64,000 bases of DNA. Source: Thunnus maccoyii (lineage: Eukaryota; Chordata; Actinopteri; Scombriformes; Scombridae). Below the pieces are notes generated by a model. The model was not told where the DNA came from, searched no databases, and was given only the letters and a program-made list of their open reading frames with translations. Shown here one piece after another: positions 1-11,407 of this stretch; position 1 is the first letter of the stretch; every line of letters begins with the position of its first letter. The position numbers were made by a program, and so were the translations under genes. The stretch covers positions 14,066,001 to 14,130,000 of the forward strand of contig NC_056555.1 of the NCBI RefSeq assembly GCF_910596095.1. The letters run 5' to 3'.

Positions 1-3000
1 TTTCAAGCGTTCAATGAGTTCCTGTGTGAGGCCCAGGTTGAGCAGCTGCATGGCGGGGAGTGACGTCAGGTGGGGGAAGGCCTTGAGGAGCCTCTCCCAG
101 CACAGCTCCAGCAGGCTGGGCACCGCTAGCCAGATCTTAAACAGAGAGCCAGTTCTCTTGTTCTCATGGATGTTCACTACACCACCGTGAATGTACATGC
201 AGCCAGCCTAGGGAAGGACAGAGAGACATTTACAAGTCATATAAAGTTTGCTTCAGAAAAGAACAGTATAGAAGTGCCATTTTCTTTAATTTCACCAGTT
301 TCACATTTTATTTATATGCCTTAATTGTTTGTTTATGGGATAAAATTGGTATTTGTGAGAAACTATAATTGACCGATTCTTTTTACTGTGTTCTGGGCAA
401 GGAAAATTGAGAGCTTTCTAGGTCATAACTATCCATGCAATAGTAGAAAATATTGGTGCCATGCAATAGAATAAAATGACAATAAATCCAGCCCCATAAT
501 GCAACCTCTGTGTCAACAAAACCAATCAGGGAAGTGGGCTGTAGTATGATCTTAAATTGTTCAAAACATTGAGTGATTAGAGAAGGTAACGTTGTACTAA
601 CTGGGGTGACAGCAGCACAGTGGAAGTAGGCGGGTTCAGGCATCACTGCTGGTAGTTTACTCCACTGGAAATTCTGCAGGTTTATCTTCCACAGATCAGC
701 TAATATCAACTCCCCGTTATAGCCTCCGCAAATAAATACATCTATAACAGAGAGAAATGATTGGTCAGATACTTTATATCGTAGCTGTATCTGTTTACTG
801 GCCAGGAGTCGGATTGAAATCAAATAAATAATGAAAGTTTAACATATGAGGATGTGATACACGCTATTAAAAATGCTCACCGTTACGTATTTGCACGCAG
901 CTATGGCATCTCCTAGGAGCAGGATATCCTGTCAAAATCACAGGTGTTTTAGAACATCTTGCATGGGAAGTAACACAGATTTAACTGATAATGAGCTGCA
1001 GCATACAGACCTATTTTATCATGAGGTTTAGTTGTAATCTCCTCCCAGGAATTAGTTTCCAGATTGTATGCATGTATCTATTAAAACAACAACACACAGA
1101 CACCATTTACCATGAGTCTAAATGACTGTTTTAATGAAAGATTAAGATGGATTTGGATAGCATGCAAAAAGAAATGTGATTCAAACTGTAATTAACTATT
1201 TTAATGGAGACATTCACTTGAACATTTATTGCACTATGTACACATCTTATTGTATGTGGATGAAGAAGTATAATTCAATTTATATCTACTGCCTCTTGTG
1301 TGTATATGTATTATCAGCAGTGTACAGATCTTTTTTTACTCTATATATATTTATAAAACCACTGCAGGAAATTTTGTTCCCTTTCAAATATTCTTTTTGA
1401 TCTTCCTAAGCCCCCTAAAAGGTGTGCTAAGGAGGAAGAATCCATATTTAGATCAGCTTTTGCTTCAGCTGTCATGAAAAATAAAGGTGTAAGTAAGGTG
1501 TTCAAAGAGGCACCCTTGAAACATTTCAAACTTGAAAATGTGGCTGGTGCAGTTTTGATGATTAATTAAAATGTGTTTGGTGAGTCCACAGTGTTGTAGT
1601 ACCTTGTCCAGAGGGTAAGATGTCCAGGAAGTTCCTCCTCCCAGAATATAGATCCTCTGTCCATCATGTGCTATTTCATGTCTGTACCTGTGACACATGC
1701 AACAGTCACATGTCAAGATTTTTTTTTTACAACACTGAAAAGATCTGTAGCTTGGTTAGATCTTCAGATATCATGACAACCTACCGTTCCTCAGGCAGGT
1801 CGTCAGGAGGGTTGTTGGGCTTGAGGTGGATCCACTCCCTGGTGGTCAGGTCCAGCCTGTGCAGGTCTGTGCTGTAGATGTAACCCGTTGTCCCTCCAAA
1901 CACGTACAGGAAGCCATTTATAATGACCATTGCCTGGAGTGGGGAGGATACGACATGGCAGCTTTGTCAAGTTTGTACATCCAGCAACTGGTTTTTGAAA
2001 AACAAGTTCAGTATTACAAAACCAGAAGATCATTGATCATACGTTCTCTAAAATCTCTAATATTCAGTATATGTGGTTCTGATAAATGCTAAGGATTGGT
2101 TTTTGAAGATACCTGTCCATAGATTCTGTTGGGCTTCTTTCCCCGACAGTTGAGCAATGACCATCGCTTATACTTCACATTACAAACATGAACGTCGTTG
2201 CCGTTATTTTCACCAAAGGGGATCCCAGTGCCACCAAACACCAGGAGGTTGTTCCCGTGCAAAACAGCTGAATAAAAACGAAAGCCAATTTCAATTTTCA
2301 TACATAGAAAACAGGGTTTTATGGTGTATGAGATATAAATGAAGTACAATTAAGTATTAAAATGTTCTCAACTATTAGATATACAATATTTCACCTGACA
2401 TAGATGCTAGCTCTGTGGGCATGTAGCCCTCTGTTCGAATCTGCTGCCAGCAGCCTGTGGCGAAGTGGTACCTCCAAAGCTCCCTGAACAGCGGATAGTC
2501 TTCATTCTCTGAACCGCCAGACTCATCATAGTCAGGATTGTATCCTCCAAACACATACAGGTTAGTGTTGTCAGCGACACAGCGATGTCCACTGCGGGCG
2601 GGGGGAGTACGATGACCTGGAAAGGAAGGAACAATGCATCATCAGATGAGTGTCAGGGATACTGGGCAGGTAAAATATTGAACCAACAAGAGAAAGCGTT
2701 ATCACTGGCCGCACAAAAAAAGCTACTGCTGCCTAATACAGGTCAAGTCAAGTCAAAATACAAGATAATGTCAACTTGAGTAGATATCTCTGTTTTTGTT
2801 TTTTTTTACTATGAAACTGAACCTTGAAAATATAAAGCACATTCACACAGTTGAGGGCTTCTCACAACATTAGAATCCCAGGGTGGCCTCACAGAAAGCA
2901 GTCACAGGGCTAACACTTAAACACGGGTCACCAGTCAATCAAAGGGCTAACACATAAACAAAAACACGTCCATGCTCACATTTACAACAATTAACAATTC

Positions 3001-5329
3001 CAAAGTGTCCCTGCATGACTTTGTACTCACTGTGAGATGAAACCTGTGGGGGAACATAAACACGCAAATTTGATAAAGAAAGCCCCAAGATATTTTAGCT
3101 GTGATACGACAGCGCTAACAGCGAGCAGCCTTGTGTGAAAGTAATTGAATTTAAGTAAAATGTGGTCAAACAGGTAGCTAGGACCACACGTGTACATCAC
3201 CACCTGCTCTAGTATGGATTTTATTAAGGCACTGCCCTAGTGACAGATCTAATACTGTCATAGCATTTTTTGAGCATTGTGTTTGCACCCAGTTGGATCT
3301 CAACATAAATGCAACTACTTGGATACAACAAGCTGTACAAACCATCAATGATACCTTCTCATCAAACTGTATGTACGCCCTTTGTCATGCATTAGCAGAT
3401 GGCTGACAGAGAAAGAAGTCTATTCACATTCACAGCAATATCTGTGAGGCTCACAGATTCACCTTATAAGGAAAACTATGCAAATAGCCTATAATATAAC
3501 GTCATCATTTTAAAAACGAAGTGGTTTGGCCTGAGGGTTTAGCAGGTTTCTAACTGCAGGCACATGATGACAGAATACAGAGCACATTAAACAAAACTCT
3601 AATAATGTACCTCTGTTTAATGTACCAAGAATAGCGCTGAGGCCCACCTACAACTCAACTCTAATGCTTCAGCCACCTAATACATTTTTAATAATCAGGA
3701 TTTCTAATGGATTGGGAAAGCAAAGCAATGAAGGGAGGCACATGGAGACAAAGTGAGAGACATGACTGATACAGATCTAATGCCACACAAATCAGTAGCC
3801 TAAGTTCAATACTTTTGGCTGTTTTGTATTATTGTCTCAAAAACCTAATCAAATAATTCAGAATCGCATCAACCCCTAATTCAATGGCACACTCCTATCC
3901 TGGTGCTTTATCTTTACATTTGGCTTACAATAAGTGAATTAAAACTCAAAAAGGAACAAGAACTAGATGTTGTCAAAACTGTGAGGTGCAACCCTACCAA
4001 ATATACAACTACAAGCATGTCCAGAGAAGAAAGAAAAGGCTGTTTTTATTCCACAAATCTTTTGGTCAATTAGCTCTTTTACAGCATGTTGTTTCTACTG
4101 AGCTGTAACAAAAAAATACTCCTAAGATTTAAAGGAAATGGTATCAGCTTGCTTTTAACATTTCTTAGAAATGTCACTATATTTAACAAAATACAATGCT
4201 GTTATGATATTAAAGTAATTAGTCATTTTAATTTGAGAAGCAAAAATATAAAAGCATTGAATGGTATTGACTACTATACTAGTCTATGATGATGTCATCA
4301 ATCATCTAGGTCACTAGACATTTGTTTGCAGCAGCATGCCAATATCAGTCACAGGGAACCTAGTTGAACTGTGTACCATACATTACTGGGCCCCAGGTGT
4401 GACCGGCTTTGACTGTAATCATGAATCTGGGACAAACTTAAAAAGGAAAACAGCCCAGAAACATGATTCGTACCAAAGATAGTGTATACCACAACATTAA
4501 AACCCAATACTAACAGACAAGTGTAAAATACCAGAAATCAAAGTCTTCATTTTCTGGCTTTTTCCACACATGGTGGAGTATCTTAATAATGTCTGCACAC
4601 CAAATCTGAACCACTGTGTTCAACAAAAAATGTCCATCCTCAGAGTAACTGGAAAGGAGAGATGCAGAAAAGCAACTGAGAAAAAAACACACCTGACCAG
4701 AAACTTACTTGTGGATATGAACACCTTTAAAATCAATCAATACTGGATTGACAACTAACCTAGTCGAAATGTAACATGTCTTTTGAGTCTCTTACAAACT
4801 CAAAGAAAAGGATGCAGTTCGCAGCTGTATCATTCTCTTACAAATGGCAACAAGGTGTTTGCAGGACAGCACAAACAGTAATCAATGATGGAGCCAGTGT
4901 GTGCTAGGCCACATAAGAAATTGGCTATACAGCTAAAAGACAAGACTATACGGACAATAAAACTGTATAGTGAAGAGTTTTTTTAATATGCATGTTAGCT
5001 AGGGCGTGATTGCCAAGAAAGATAAACAAGCAGAATTGTTGGATATTGCTAGCTTGAACATCGTATTTAGCAATGTCACTAGTAAGGGCAACGTTTAAAC
5101 TCTTAGCAGGCAATGGTGACACTGGGTGTGGAGCAGCAGATCTCAGTCACACAGTGTTTATTTGACTGGAGAAGTGTGACAAACGTTTTAAGTTAAAATC
5201 TATCGTTAGCATGTCTAATGCTAATGTTGTTGACGGACCTGCTAACGTCTCACCGTGCGGCGGCCTGCCTGTCAGTTTCTCGAATTTATTCAGCTGGTCT
5301 GGACTGCGAGCACCTTCAGCGTCCGACAT
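1..5329 (-). CDS. klhdc10: Kelch domain-containing protein 10 (CUL2 ubiquitin-ligase substrate receptor), 3' end just off the window
   Basis: Coding exons on the minus strand, in transcript order: 5329-5254, 2616-2395, 2267-2113, 1933-1785, 1687-1603, 1077-1011, 928-881, 741-602, 207-1. All joins have GT-AG ends and keep phase, giving 383 codons. The last codon falls at position 1 and the protein ends LTQELIERLK, the family C-terminus, so the stop is outside the window. Kelch blades are visible (LYVFGGYNPDYDESGG, LLVFGGTGIPFGENNGNDVH, RIYILGGGTSW, VFICGGYNGE, CMYIHGG). The final exon carries an SLFKIWL...LLEL.WE.LL segment that fits a BC/Cul2-box. Family knowledge: KLHDC10 is a CRL2 receptor for C-terminal degrons, including alanine tails from ribosome quality control, and it promotes ASK1 signalling. 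The start MSDAEGARSPDQLNKF was chosen because it matches the family QLN.F motif in a GC-rich first exon. The N-terminus is shorter than the recalled 442-aa human protein: it lacks the Gly-rich stretch and a basic segment ending near FLRG. Confidence 0.96.
2617..5253 (-). other. klhdc10: klhdc10 intron 1
   Basis: This 2.6-kb intron runs from the donor after codon 25 (CACG|gtgaga read on the minus strand) to the acceptor ccag before the GHRTPPARSGHRC exon. I see no coding exon in it, in particular none encoding the basic KIRWDPVRRRF-type segment that I recall from the human protein. It does hold one 13-nt stretch with good splice sites on both sides at 3031-3043 (see findings). The rest is AT-rich unique-looking sequence. 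Confidence 0.75.
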
Positions 5330-5545
5330 CGTTTCCCCCGTTACAATCCAGTCCTGAAGAACGTCACATCGAATAAAAACAACATCTGCTAAAGTGCTGA
5401 TAAAACATTATAAACCCTTCCTCATCTCAATCAGTTTGAAGCCATTCACAAATTTTGCCCCCCCTTGGACCGTGAGGCACTTGACCAATCAGGGGACTTG
5501 TTGTGCGGATATTGCGTCATTAGAAATAGGGGCGGGACTTCGTTT
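5330..5545 (-). promoter_or_regulatory. klhdc10: Probable klhdc10 promoter and 5' UTR
   Basis: Directly upstream of the klhdc10 ATG (minus strand) there is a CCAAT box at 5485-5489 (reads as an inverted box for klhdc10), an ATF/C-EBP-like site ATTGCGTCAT at 5511-5520 (ATGACGCAAT on the minus strand), and a GGGCGGG GC box near 5530-5536. Their clustering within 50 bp and about 160-200 bp from the ATG fits a TATA-less housekeeping promoter. The transcription start itself cannot be read from the sequence. Confidence 0.5.
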
Positions 5546-6019
5546 GTCAGTCAATCAAAAACAACAACAGTCTTTTTTTGTTGTTGTTGTTTTGTTGTTG
5601 TTTTGTTTTTTTCTGACAAAATGTGATCTCCAAAGATGATTCATGTGGTTAAATAGACGTCACAAAAAACATGATAAAAACTACCAAAATTGACTCAGTT
5701 TATTTAAAAATAAGCCGCCTTATTTAAAAAATTACCTACTTTATTGCCCCTAACTCATAACTGCAACAAAATTATTTTTGCTGAGCACATGGTTTTAAAT
5801 CTTATCTTTTCATACTGGTGGTTACAACATTTTTAAACATTTTAACATCATTAAACTTTGTCTTCTAGGCAAAGATCATATTCACAAGGCCCCCAGTTTA
5901 TTTATTTTCTTCAGTTTATGTGGGAATTTTTATGCACCATCTCTGTAAACAAAAGGCACAACAAATTTTATTATAATCAATTTAATCTACTTTTCATACT
6001 GTCCCTGCCTTATGTTGTA

Positions 6020-6275
6020 TTTTCAACTTTTTGTGCAATAACTGCCATCTTTTCATATAGGCTATATATTTTTTAAAATATATGTATATATATACATACT
6101 TTTCAAAAATATATATATTCATATATTTTATAGCTTTTTATATTTTGTTATTTTATTTGTCTTTTTATATATATTTATTTACTGTTTTTATTGTAATGGA
6201 GACTCCCAGCCAAAGAGTTTCACACGACTGTACTTGTATAACCAGAGTGACAATAAACATCTTGAATCTTGAATC
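6020..6275 (+). repeat. 3' tail of a LINE-like retroelement
   Basis: An AT-rich stretch ends with GAGTGACAATAAACATC followed by two copies of TTGAATC (about 6261-6275). A tail ending in ACAATAAA plus a short 6-8-bp microsatellite is typical of truncated fish L2/CR1-like non-LTR insertions. No reverse transcriptase remains. The 5' boundary is uncertain because of low-complexity DNA. A second tail of the same type lies at 39240-39404. Confidence 0.5.
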
Positions 6276-6529
6276 CAAAATTTTTATTTATTTTTTTTCC
6301 AGTTTGGAGTCTTTACTGTTTGGGACCCCAGGTCTATAGGGGTCCACAGCTCTAGGGTTTCTAAAAGGTTGATCCCACCCTGATCAGTATGTCTAAGTAC
6401 TGTTCAATTTTAAAATAGGCCCACTTGTACTTTACTCGGGTATTTCTTTTCATGCTGCCTTATATGTCTACTCCACATTTAAGGGGAAAATTGTACTTTT
6501 TACTCCACTGGTGATTACAATTCATACTG

Positions 6530-6830
6530 AGGGGGGCATGAATGTGTGCACCAAATTTCATCCGATATTGTGGAGACATTTCACTAAAAATCATAAATGT
6601 GAACTCCTACCATGGTGTGTGCTAGAGGAAAAGTCAGAGGGTCACTAAAGTCATCATGATCCATCATCTGGGGACCATGAATGTCCATCTGGCAGATAGG
6701 CCTATTTTACTAATTTGACCTGCTTGTGGCATTAGATCACCAAAGTCAGTAGGATTCATCTTTTGGAGACCACAAATGTCTGTACAAAATTCTATGGCAA
6801 TTCACCCAGTAATTGTAGACTGGCTAAAAA
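6530..6830. repeat. Diverged dispersed repeat with internal repeated units
   Basis: The phrases CACCAAATTTCATCC, GGGGACCATGAATGTC and GGAGACCACAAATGTCTGTAC, followed by AAATTCTATGGCAATTCA, recur in degraded form roughly every 100 bp (about 6548, 6672, 6765). The wording resembles a repeat abundant in percomorph fish, whose class I cannot name with certainty. No coding potential. Confidence 0.45.
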
Positions 6831-7270
6831 TAAAGCAGGTCATCCTGTCAAGTGAGGTAGTTCATTGTGAGAGATGAAAAGCCTTCAAAATGGCCAACAG
6901 CTTATTAAAAATGTGCTTTACACGAGGTAAGGCATTCTGTCAAGTGAAAAAAAGATATCAACTTTTTTTTAAAAAAATGCTGCCTTATTACAAGCGTTTT
7001 ATACCAGTTACTGTCTGTTCTGATATCATTCATTAATGAATTATCTGATAGGCGTTCCTGTTAAGGACATTGACTACTAGTATTAAATTTTGACAGGCAC
7101 GCCCTTCCAGATATAATGAGTCGCTTTTAATTGTCAGAAGAACAGCTGGAAAATTTTCAGTGAAGTTGCTGAAGTAGAACCAGCCCGGTTAAGTAACTGG
7201 TCGGGGGTGTGTTACAAAACGGAACGATAGATTTCAGGGTCTATTTTCCGGGGGAACCTCAGAGCCGATC

Positions 7271-10200
7271 ATGGCGACTCTCGGCGGCAGTCGTGGGGAT
7301 CGTCACGGCAACTCCAATCAACAAAAGTCTTCTCTTGCATCTCCAGAGAAAGTTCGCGAAATTCTCAACGAGGGAGTCTCATCGACAGGCATCAGACCCA
7401 ACAGGTGCATTTTTTGAACAATCGCGCTCGATCTGTTTGATTTAAAGGGGCCGAAGAGCAAGTTGACACGAGCTAGTTTGGTTAGCCATTAGCCTGGCAG
7501 CTCTGCTACTTTAGCCGCCTTCAGTCAGAGGGACATGTCTCCACAGATTCGGGAGCATGTGGGCCAGGAACGGGAGTTTGCATACCATTGAAATTTTATT
7601 TTGTCCGTTTATCGTACAGGTTTCGCATTATGTTATCGCCTCTGTGCACTGTTACAGATAAGGGGGGTGGGGACCCAAAGTTTGACGGTAGCATGCCACT
7701 GCGTTAGTGTTCTATTATTCTACAAGAAAGGAAGACTTGAAGCAGTTTTCCATTTTTTTCTCTCATTTGTTACCCATGTTTTATTCAGTCGGGGGATAGA
7801 ATCATTATTCCTGATCACTCGATCAATTAAAGTTTGCAGGCCTGCACACAAAAAGTGCACCAAGTACACCAGTCTAGCTGTGCAAGTTTATTTCGTGGGT
7901 GGGGGAGGTTAAGAATCTCATAAAACATATCAATTGAATCAATTGCATAGTTTTATTATTAAAACAATCCGGCAAACTGTGGAAACTGAATGTGTGTTTT
8001 TGTTGTATATCAATTTCAGTGGAAAAGGAGATTTGAATGTTCTGGAGGTAAAAAGCAACACTCAAGCACCTTGCGAGGCAACCAACAAAGAAGCCTTTTT
8101 CTCAAGAGTGGAATCATATTCAATATCCTTCACTTGTTTTAACCTAGTACATTTTTATATTACAACCCTATAATCCCTAATCTGGTTGATCTGTGAAGAC
8201 ATTGCTTGTGAAGATCTTGGTATTTGATGTATGATGAAACTTAAATGAATAATGTGGGGGATGTGCATGCATATCCACTTTCATCCTGAAAGAATGAATG
8301 GGATTGTATTGTTTTGTGTCTGAGTGAATTTTTCCTTAGCGTAACACTGTTTGAAATGGGCAGGCAAGCCCCGAGTATTGTCCCCTCTGATGTGTGCCAG
8401 ATACGGCTGGATCAACGTTGGCTGCGACATGCTCAAGTGCTCCAGCTGCCAGGCCTTCCTTTGTGCATCACTACAACCAACTTTAGACTTTGAAAAATGT
8501 GAGTTAAACTTTGGGGAAACTTAAAAACCCACTATAAAAGCAAGAATAAATTTCAATTTGGCAAAGTCATGCTGACGTTGCCAAACTAAAAGGTCACACA
8601 TGTCCTCTTTCGAATAGATGAATCCCGCATTGCAGAGATATCGAGGCAGCTTCAGACACAGCATGAGAAATTTTGTCCTTGGCCTGACTTTCCATGTCCA
8701 GGTAAGACCAACATTTTTATATAGTATGTGTATATTAACAAAAATGATCTTTAATATGAAAATGCTATTTCCAGTGTATTAAGATTTTAACTTCGCACAT
8801 GGAAGTCACATGGATGTTGCTATCATTTCAGAGCGGTTCTGGCTGGTTCCAGCCTGTGAGCCATCAGCACTTCTCACTGCCTTCTTAGAGCGCTATCAGA
8901 GCGCCTGTCTCCTTGCACAGCAGCTGCCAGCCATGAAGCCTGAGCATCTGAAATCCATGGTGAGGAATGTTAACAGTCTTAGCCTAGTCTTGCGGATACG
9001 ACAAAACTGCCCTCTTGAACATTACGGATACAGTTAATATTGCAGTGAGGGTTTACAAGAATGCATCCAGGAGATTATGAAAATGGTTGTCAGATTCATT
9101 GTATAAAAACATGAACTTTATGTACTTTTTAAAGACCTTGCATTTATAGTTGTGTATGTGTAATTAATGTCCACTGTTTCCTTGCAGTCTTTGACTGAGG
9201 ATGTTATCAGTGTCATACTGCAGCTGATCGAAGAAGAACAAAAAAGAAAGGGAGGGACTCCATGTTCCGAGCCTTTGGCTGTGCAGGTGGCGGCATGCAT
9301 AGTCTCTCTCTGTGGCTGGGCTGCAAGGTGAGGTGAAACTCCTGTTTTGCTGCATTTGACCTCTCAAATACAACAGAATGCCTTAATGTCACATTTTCCA
9401 GCAGACACAAATTGATGTTGCCATAAACTAGGTAAGCATACACACAGAAGCTAATTCACAATGTCAAATGTATCTTCAATGATTGACTATCTGTATGGAA
9501 GAAAAAACTGAATGAAAGGACAGGGAGGCAATATAGACGCTGAGAGAAACATGCCATAAAACATATTAGCATTCCTACCTGATCAAGATGTCTGAACCAT
9601 GGATTTCTTTATCTTAGCCCAGCTCTGCACGCCATGAACCTGCCCATCCTCACCTGCTCCTATTGTATGCGCAAAGTGGGCCTGTGGAATTTCCACCAGA
9701 TGGAGGGAGCAGGAGGTGAAGGTGATGGCTCACCAAACACTGTAAGCCCCTCTACTCAAGTAACAGGTCCGGCTTCAGCTGTGCCACAGGAGGGCCAAGG
9801 GGACCATTCTACGTCTGCATCACCCACCCCCGCTACAACTCCATGTCGCATGAAGCTCAGGAGCCAGGACTCCACTCGCTCTGACCAGGCAAGCTTTAAG
9901 CAAATAAAGAATTTCAAACTAACCGAGACATGTTAATATGTGCATATATAGAATTTTAACCAGAATGTCATGTGGCAACTGAAATCTTCAAAACATGCTA
10001 GGCTGATTTTTCACCAGGTTCTGGTATGTGTTACAGGGTGATGGCACCACCTCCCTTGTGGCCCTGCGTGCCCGAAGCAGAGACTCACCCAGCCCTAGTG
10101 AAGATCTGCCTAGTCCTTTGAGCAGGGGCAAGAGGCCTGCAACCCGCAGTCGAGGGCACGGGGATAATTCTGGGGGTGATGGGGCTGCAAACCTGCATCA

Positions 10201-11407
10201 CCCTCCCAAACGCCTATGCCTCTCATCAGCTGGTGGTCCTGTAAGAACTAACATTACTTCTCATTTCACACCTTGATTTTCACAATTCTACTAAGACTGG
10301 GAACTCAAGTGTGAAAGTTAATGATCTCATCTTCCCAGTTCACATTCATGACTTGTGCGAAGCATTGCCTAATCATTAAAGCGGCATCTTGAGAGTAATA
10401 CATATAATTTGAACATTTCAATGCAAATGTTCACTCATTGTATTAAAATCACAATTTGAATCATGCCTCTATTCAACTTCCTTCTTACCTGACAGATTCT
10501 GCTATAGTTGCAGAAGGTTAGATAGAGGAGAAAGAAACAAAAGCTAATCTCACATGTGACAGAGAGGCTGAAGTAAAAGGGACAAGCTTCAGAAGAACAA
10601 CAGAAACACGAAATAAAGAAGTTGTGATCAAGGAAACCCTGCCAGTGTTGTTGTGGATGGGAACATATGCATCCAAAAGTGTGCCGACAGGCCTATATTC
10701 TATTGCAACCACCTGAAACAGCATCACAAATTACAATACGAAGCTATGGAGTTCACCAAAACTACCAGAAAATTCGTGCACACTGACCACACAAACATCC
10801 GTAATTGAAGAATTGTTAGGAAAAATTGGATTTCATATTTTATCCAGAATCATGCAGCCCTAATTTAAAACATGTGTAAACTGAATTCACATCCTAAACT
10901 GAGTTTTGCATTATGTATTGGTTTAACATTTTGTACCTACTTCTCTGTTTCAGGATGGGCTTCTGCACAAGAATGCATTTGACCCCCTCGCTCAGCACAG
11001 AGACTGGTGTCCCTGGATCACTGTGGGAAAGGAAAACTTGGATCCAGGGGCCGTACCCTTTTTAGGTGGGGTCTCTGCGCTTCATCAGCAGGGCTGGAAG
11101 GCTGCTCTCAACCTCCTCATGCCCATGAAGAAGAACTCCAATACAGTGGGAGACAGTCCAGTACAGGCAAGTCCTAATTTGAAAGTGATGTGTAACAATA
11201 CATTTTGAGAGAGACTTCCGCTCATTCAAACACACTAAAGCTTATTCTAATTTCAGTTTTGTTGGCCCTACAGCTTGTGGCTTTACTTTAAGCAATATCT
11301 GACATTTCTCTCTATTCTCTCTTTCCTCCCAGGGCCCTCGTGACAAGTCTAAAAGGGTGTTTGCTATATTCCGTCAGTGGCAGGTATCCTCCTCTCCATC
11401 TCAGTAG
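7271..11407 (+). CDS. zc3hc1: Zinc finger C3HC-type protein 1 (NIPA, nuclear-basket protein)
   Basis: Ten exons: 7271-7404, 8020-8122, 8348-8498, 8618-8701, 8832-8959, 9188-9327, 9618-9888, 10037-10240, 10954-11166, 11333-11407. Together they are 1503 nt, giving 500 aa plus TAG (human about 502). The C3HC zinc domain runs from KEAFFSRVESYS through CLKWAGKP, CARYGW, CDMLKCSSCQAFLC and HEKFCPWP. The second (Rsm1-type) module includes ACIVSLCGWA and LTCSYCMRKVGLWNF. A low-complexity Ser/Pro/Arg region follows, then HRDWCPWI and a C-terminal KSKRVFAIFRQW. Family knowledge: ZC3HC1 binds TPR at the nuclear basket and was first described as an ALK partner and SCF-type F-box-like protein. Intron 2 is a U12-type AT-AC intron and introns 7 and 9 have GC-AG ends. 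A possible extra donor CAG|GTATCC just before the stop could give another C-terminus, but the RQW end matches the family. Confidence 0.96.
8123..8347 (+). other. zc3hc1: U12-type AT-AC intron (zc3hc1 intron 2)
   Basis: The intron starts ATATCCTTCA directly after TCA (Ser of VESYS) and ends CGTAACAC before TGTTTGAAATGG (CLKW). A branch-site-like TTCCTTAGC lies at 8332-8340, about 9 nt from the end. Phase 0 is kept, and no GT-AG pair gives the family sequence SYS-CLKWAGK here. Start, branch motif and AC end together define the minor-spliceosome AT-AC class. Confidence 0.93.
9889..10036 (+). other. zc3hc1: GC-AG intron (zc3hc1 intron 7)
   Basis: The exon ends CTGACCAG and the intron begins GCAAGCTTT. 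It ends TGTTACAG before GGTGATGGC, phase 0. The CAG|GCAAG context is the usual strong context of GC donors. Reading through instead meets a stop at 9934-9936. Confidence 0.85.
11167..11332 (+). other. zc3hc1: GC-AG intron (zc3hc1 intron 9)
   Basis: The exon ends CCAGTACAG and the intron begins GCAAGTCC, a perfect GC-donor context. It ends CTCCCAG before GGCCCTCGTGAC, phase 0. This join leads to the conserved C-terminal KSKRVFAIFRQW. Confidence 0.85.

Larger units (their letters stand above)
5546..7140. other. Intergenic spacer between divergent klhdc10 and zc3hc1
   Basis: No gene is seen here. The stretch begins with a (TTG)n/T-rich tract at about 5572-5612, whose left flank (AAAAACAACAACA) forms a partial inverted repeat with it. 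It continues with AT-rich DNA, a LINE-like tail (about 6020-6275) and a diverged dispersed repeat (about 6530-6830). Short open frames here are in low-complexity AT-rich DNA and have no recognisable protein. Confidence 0.7.

Noticed and set aside
9634..9936. Read-through of zc3hc1 exon 7 to a stop at 9936 as the true end
   Set aside because: A GC donor CAG|GCAAG at 9888/9889 and the later exons restore the family C-terminus in phase; read-through loses HRDWCPW and KSKRVFAIFRQW.
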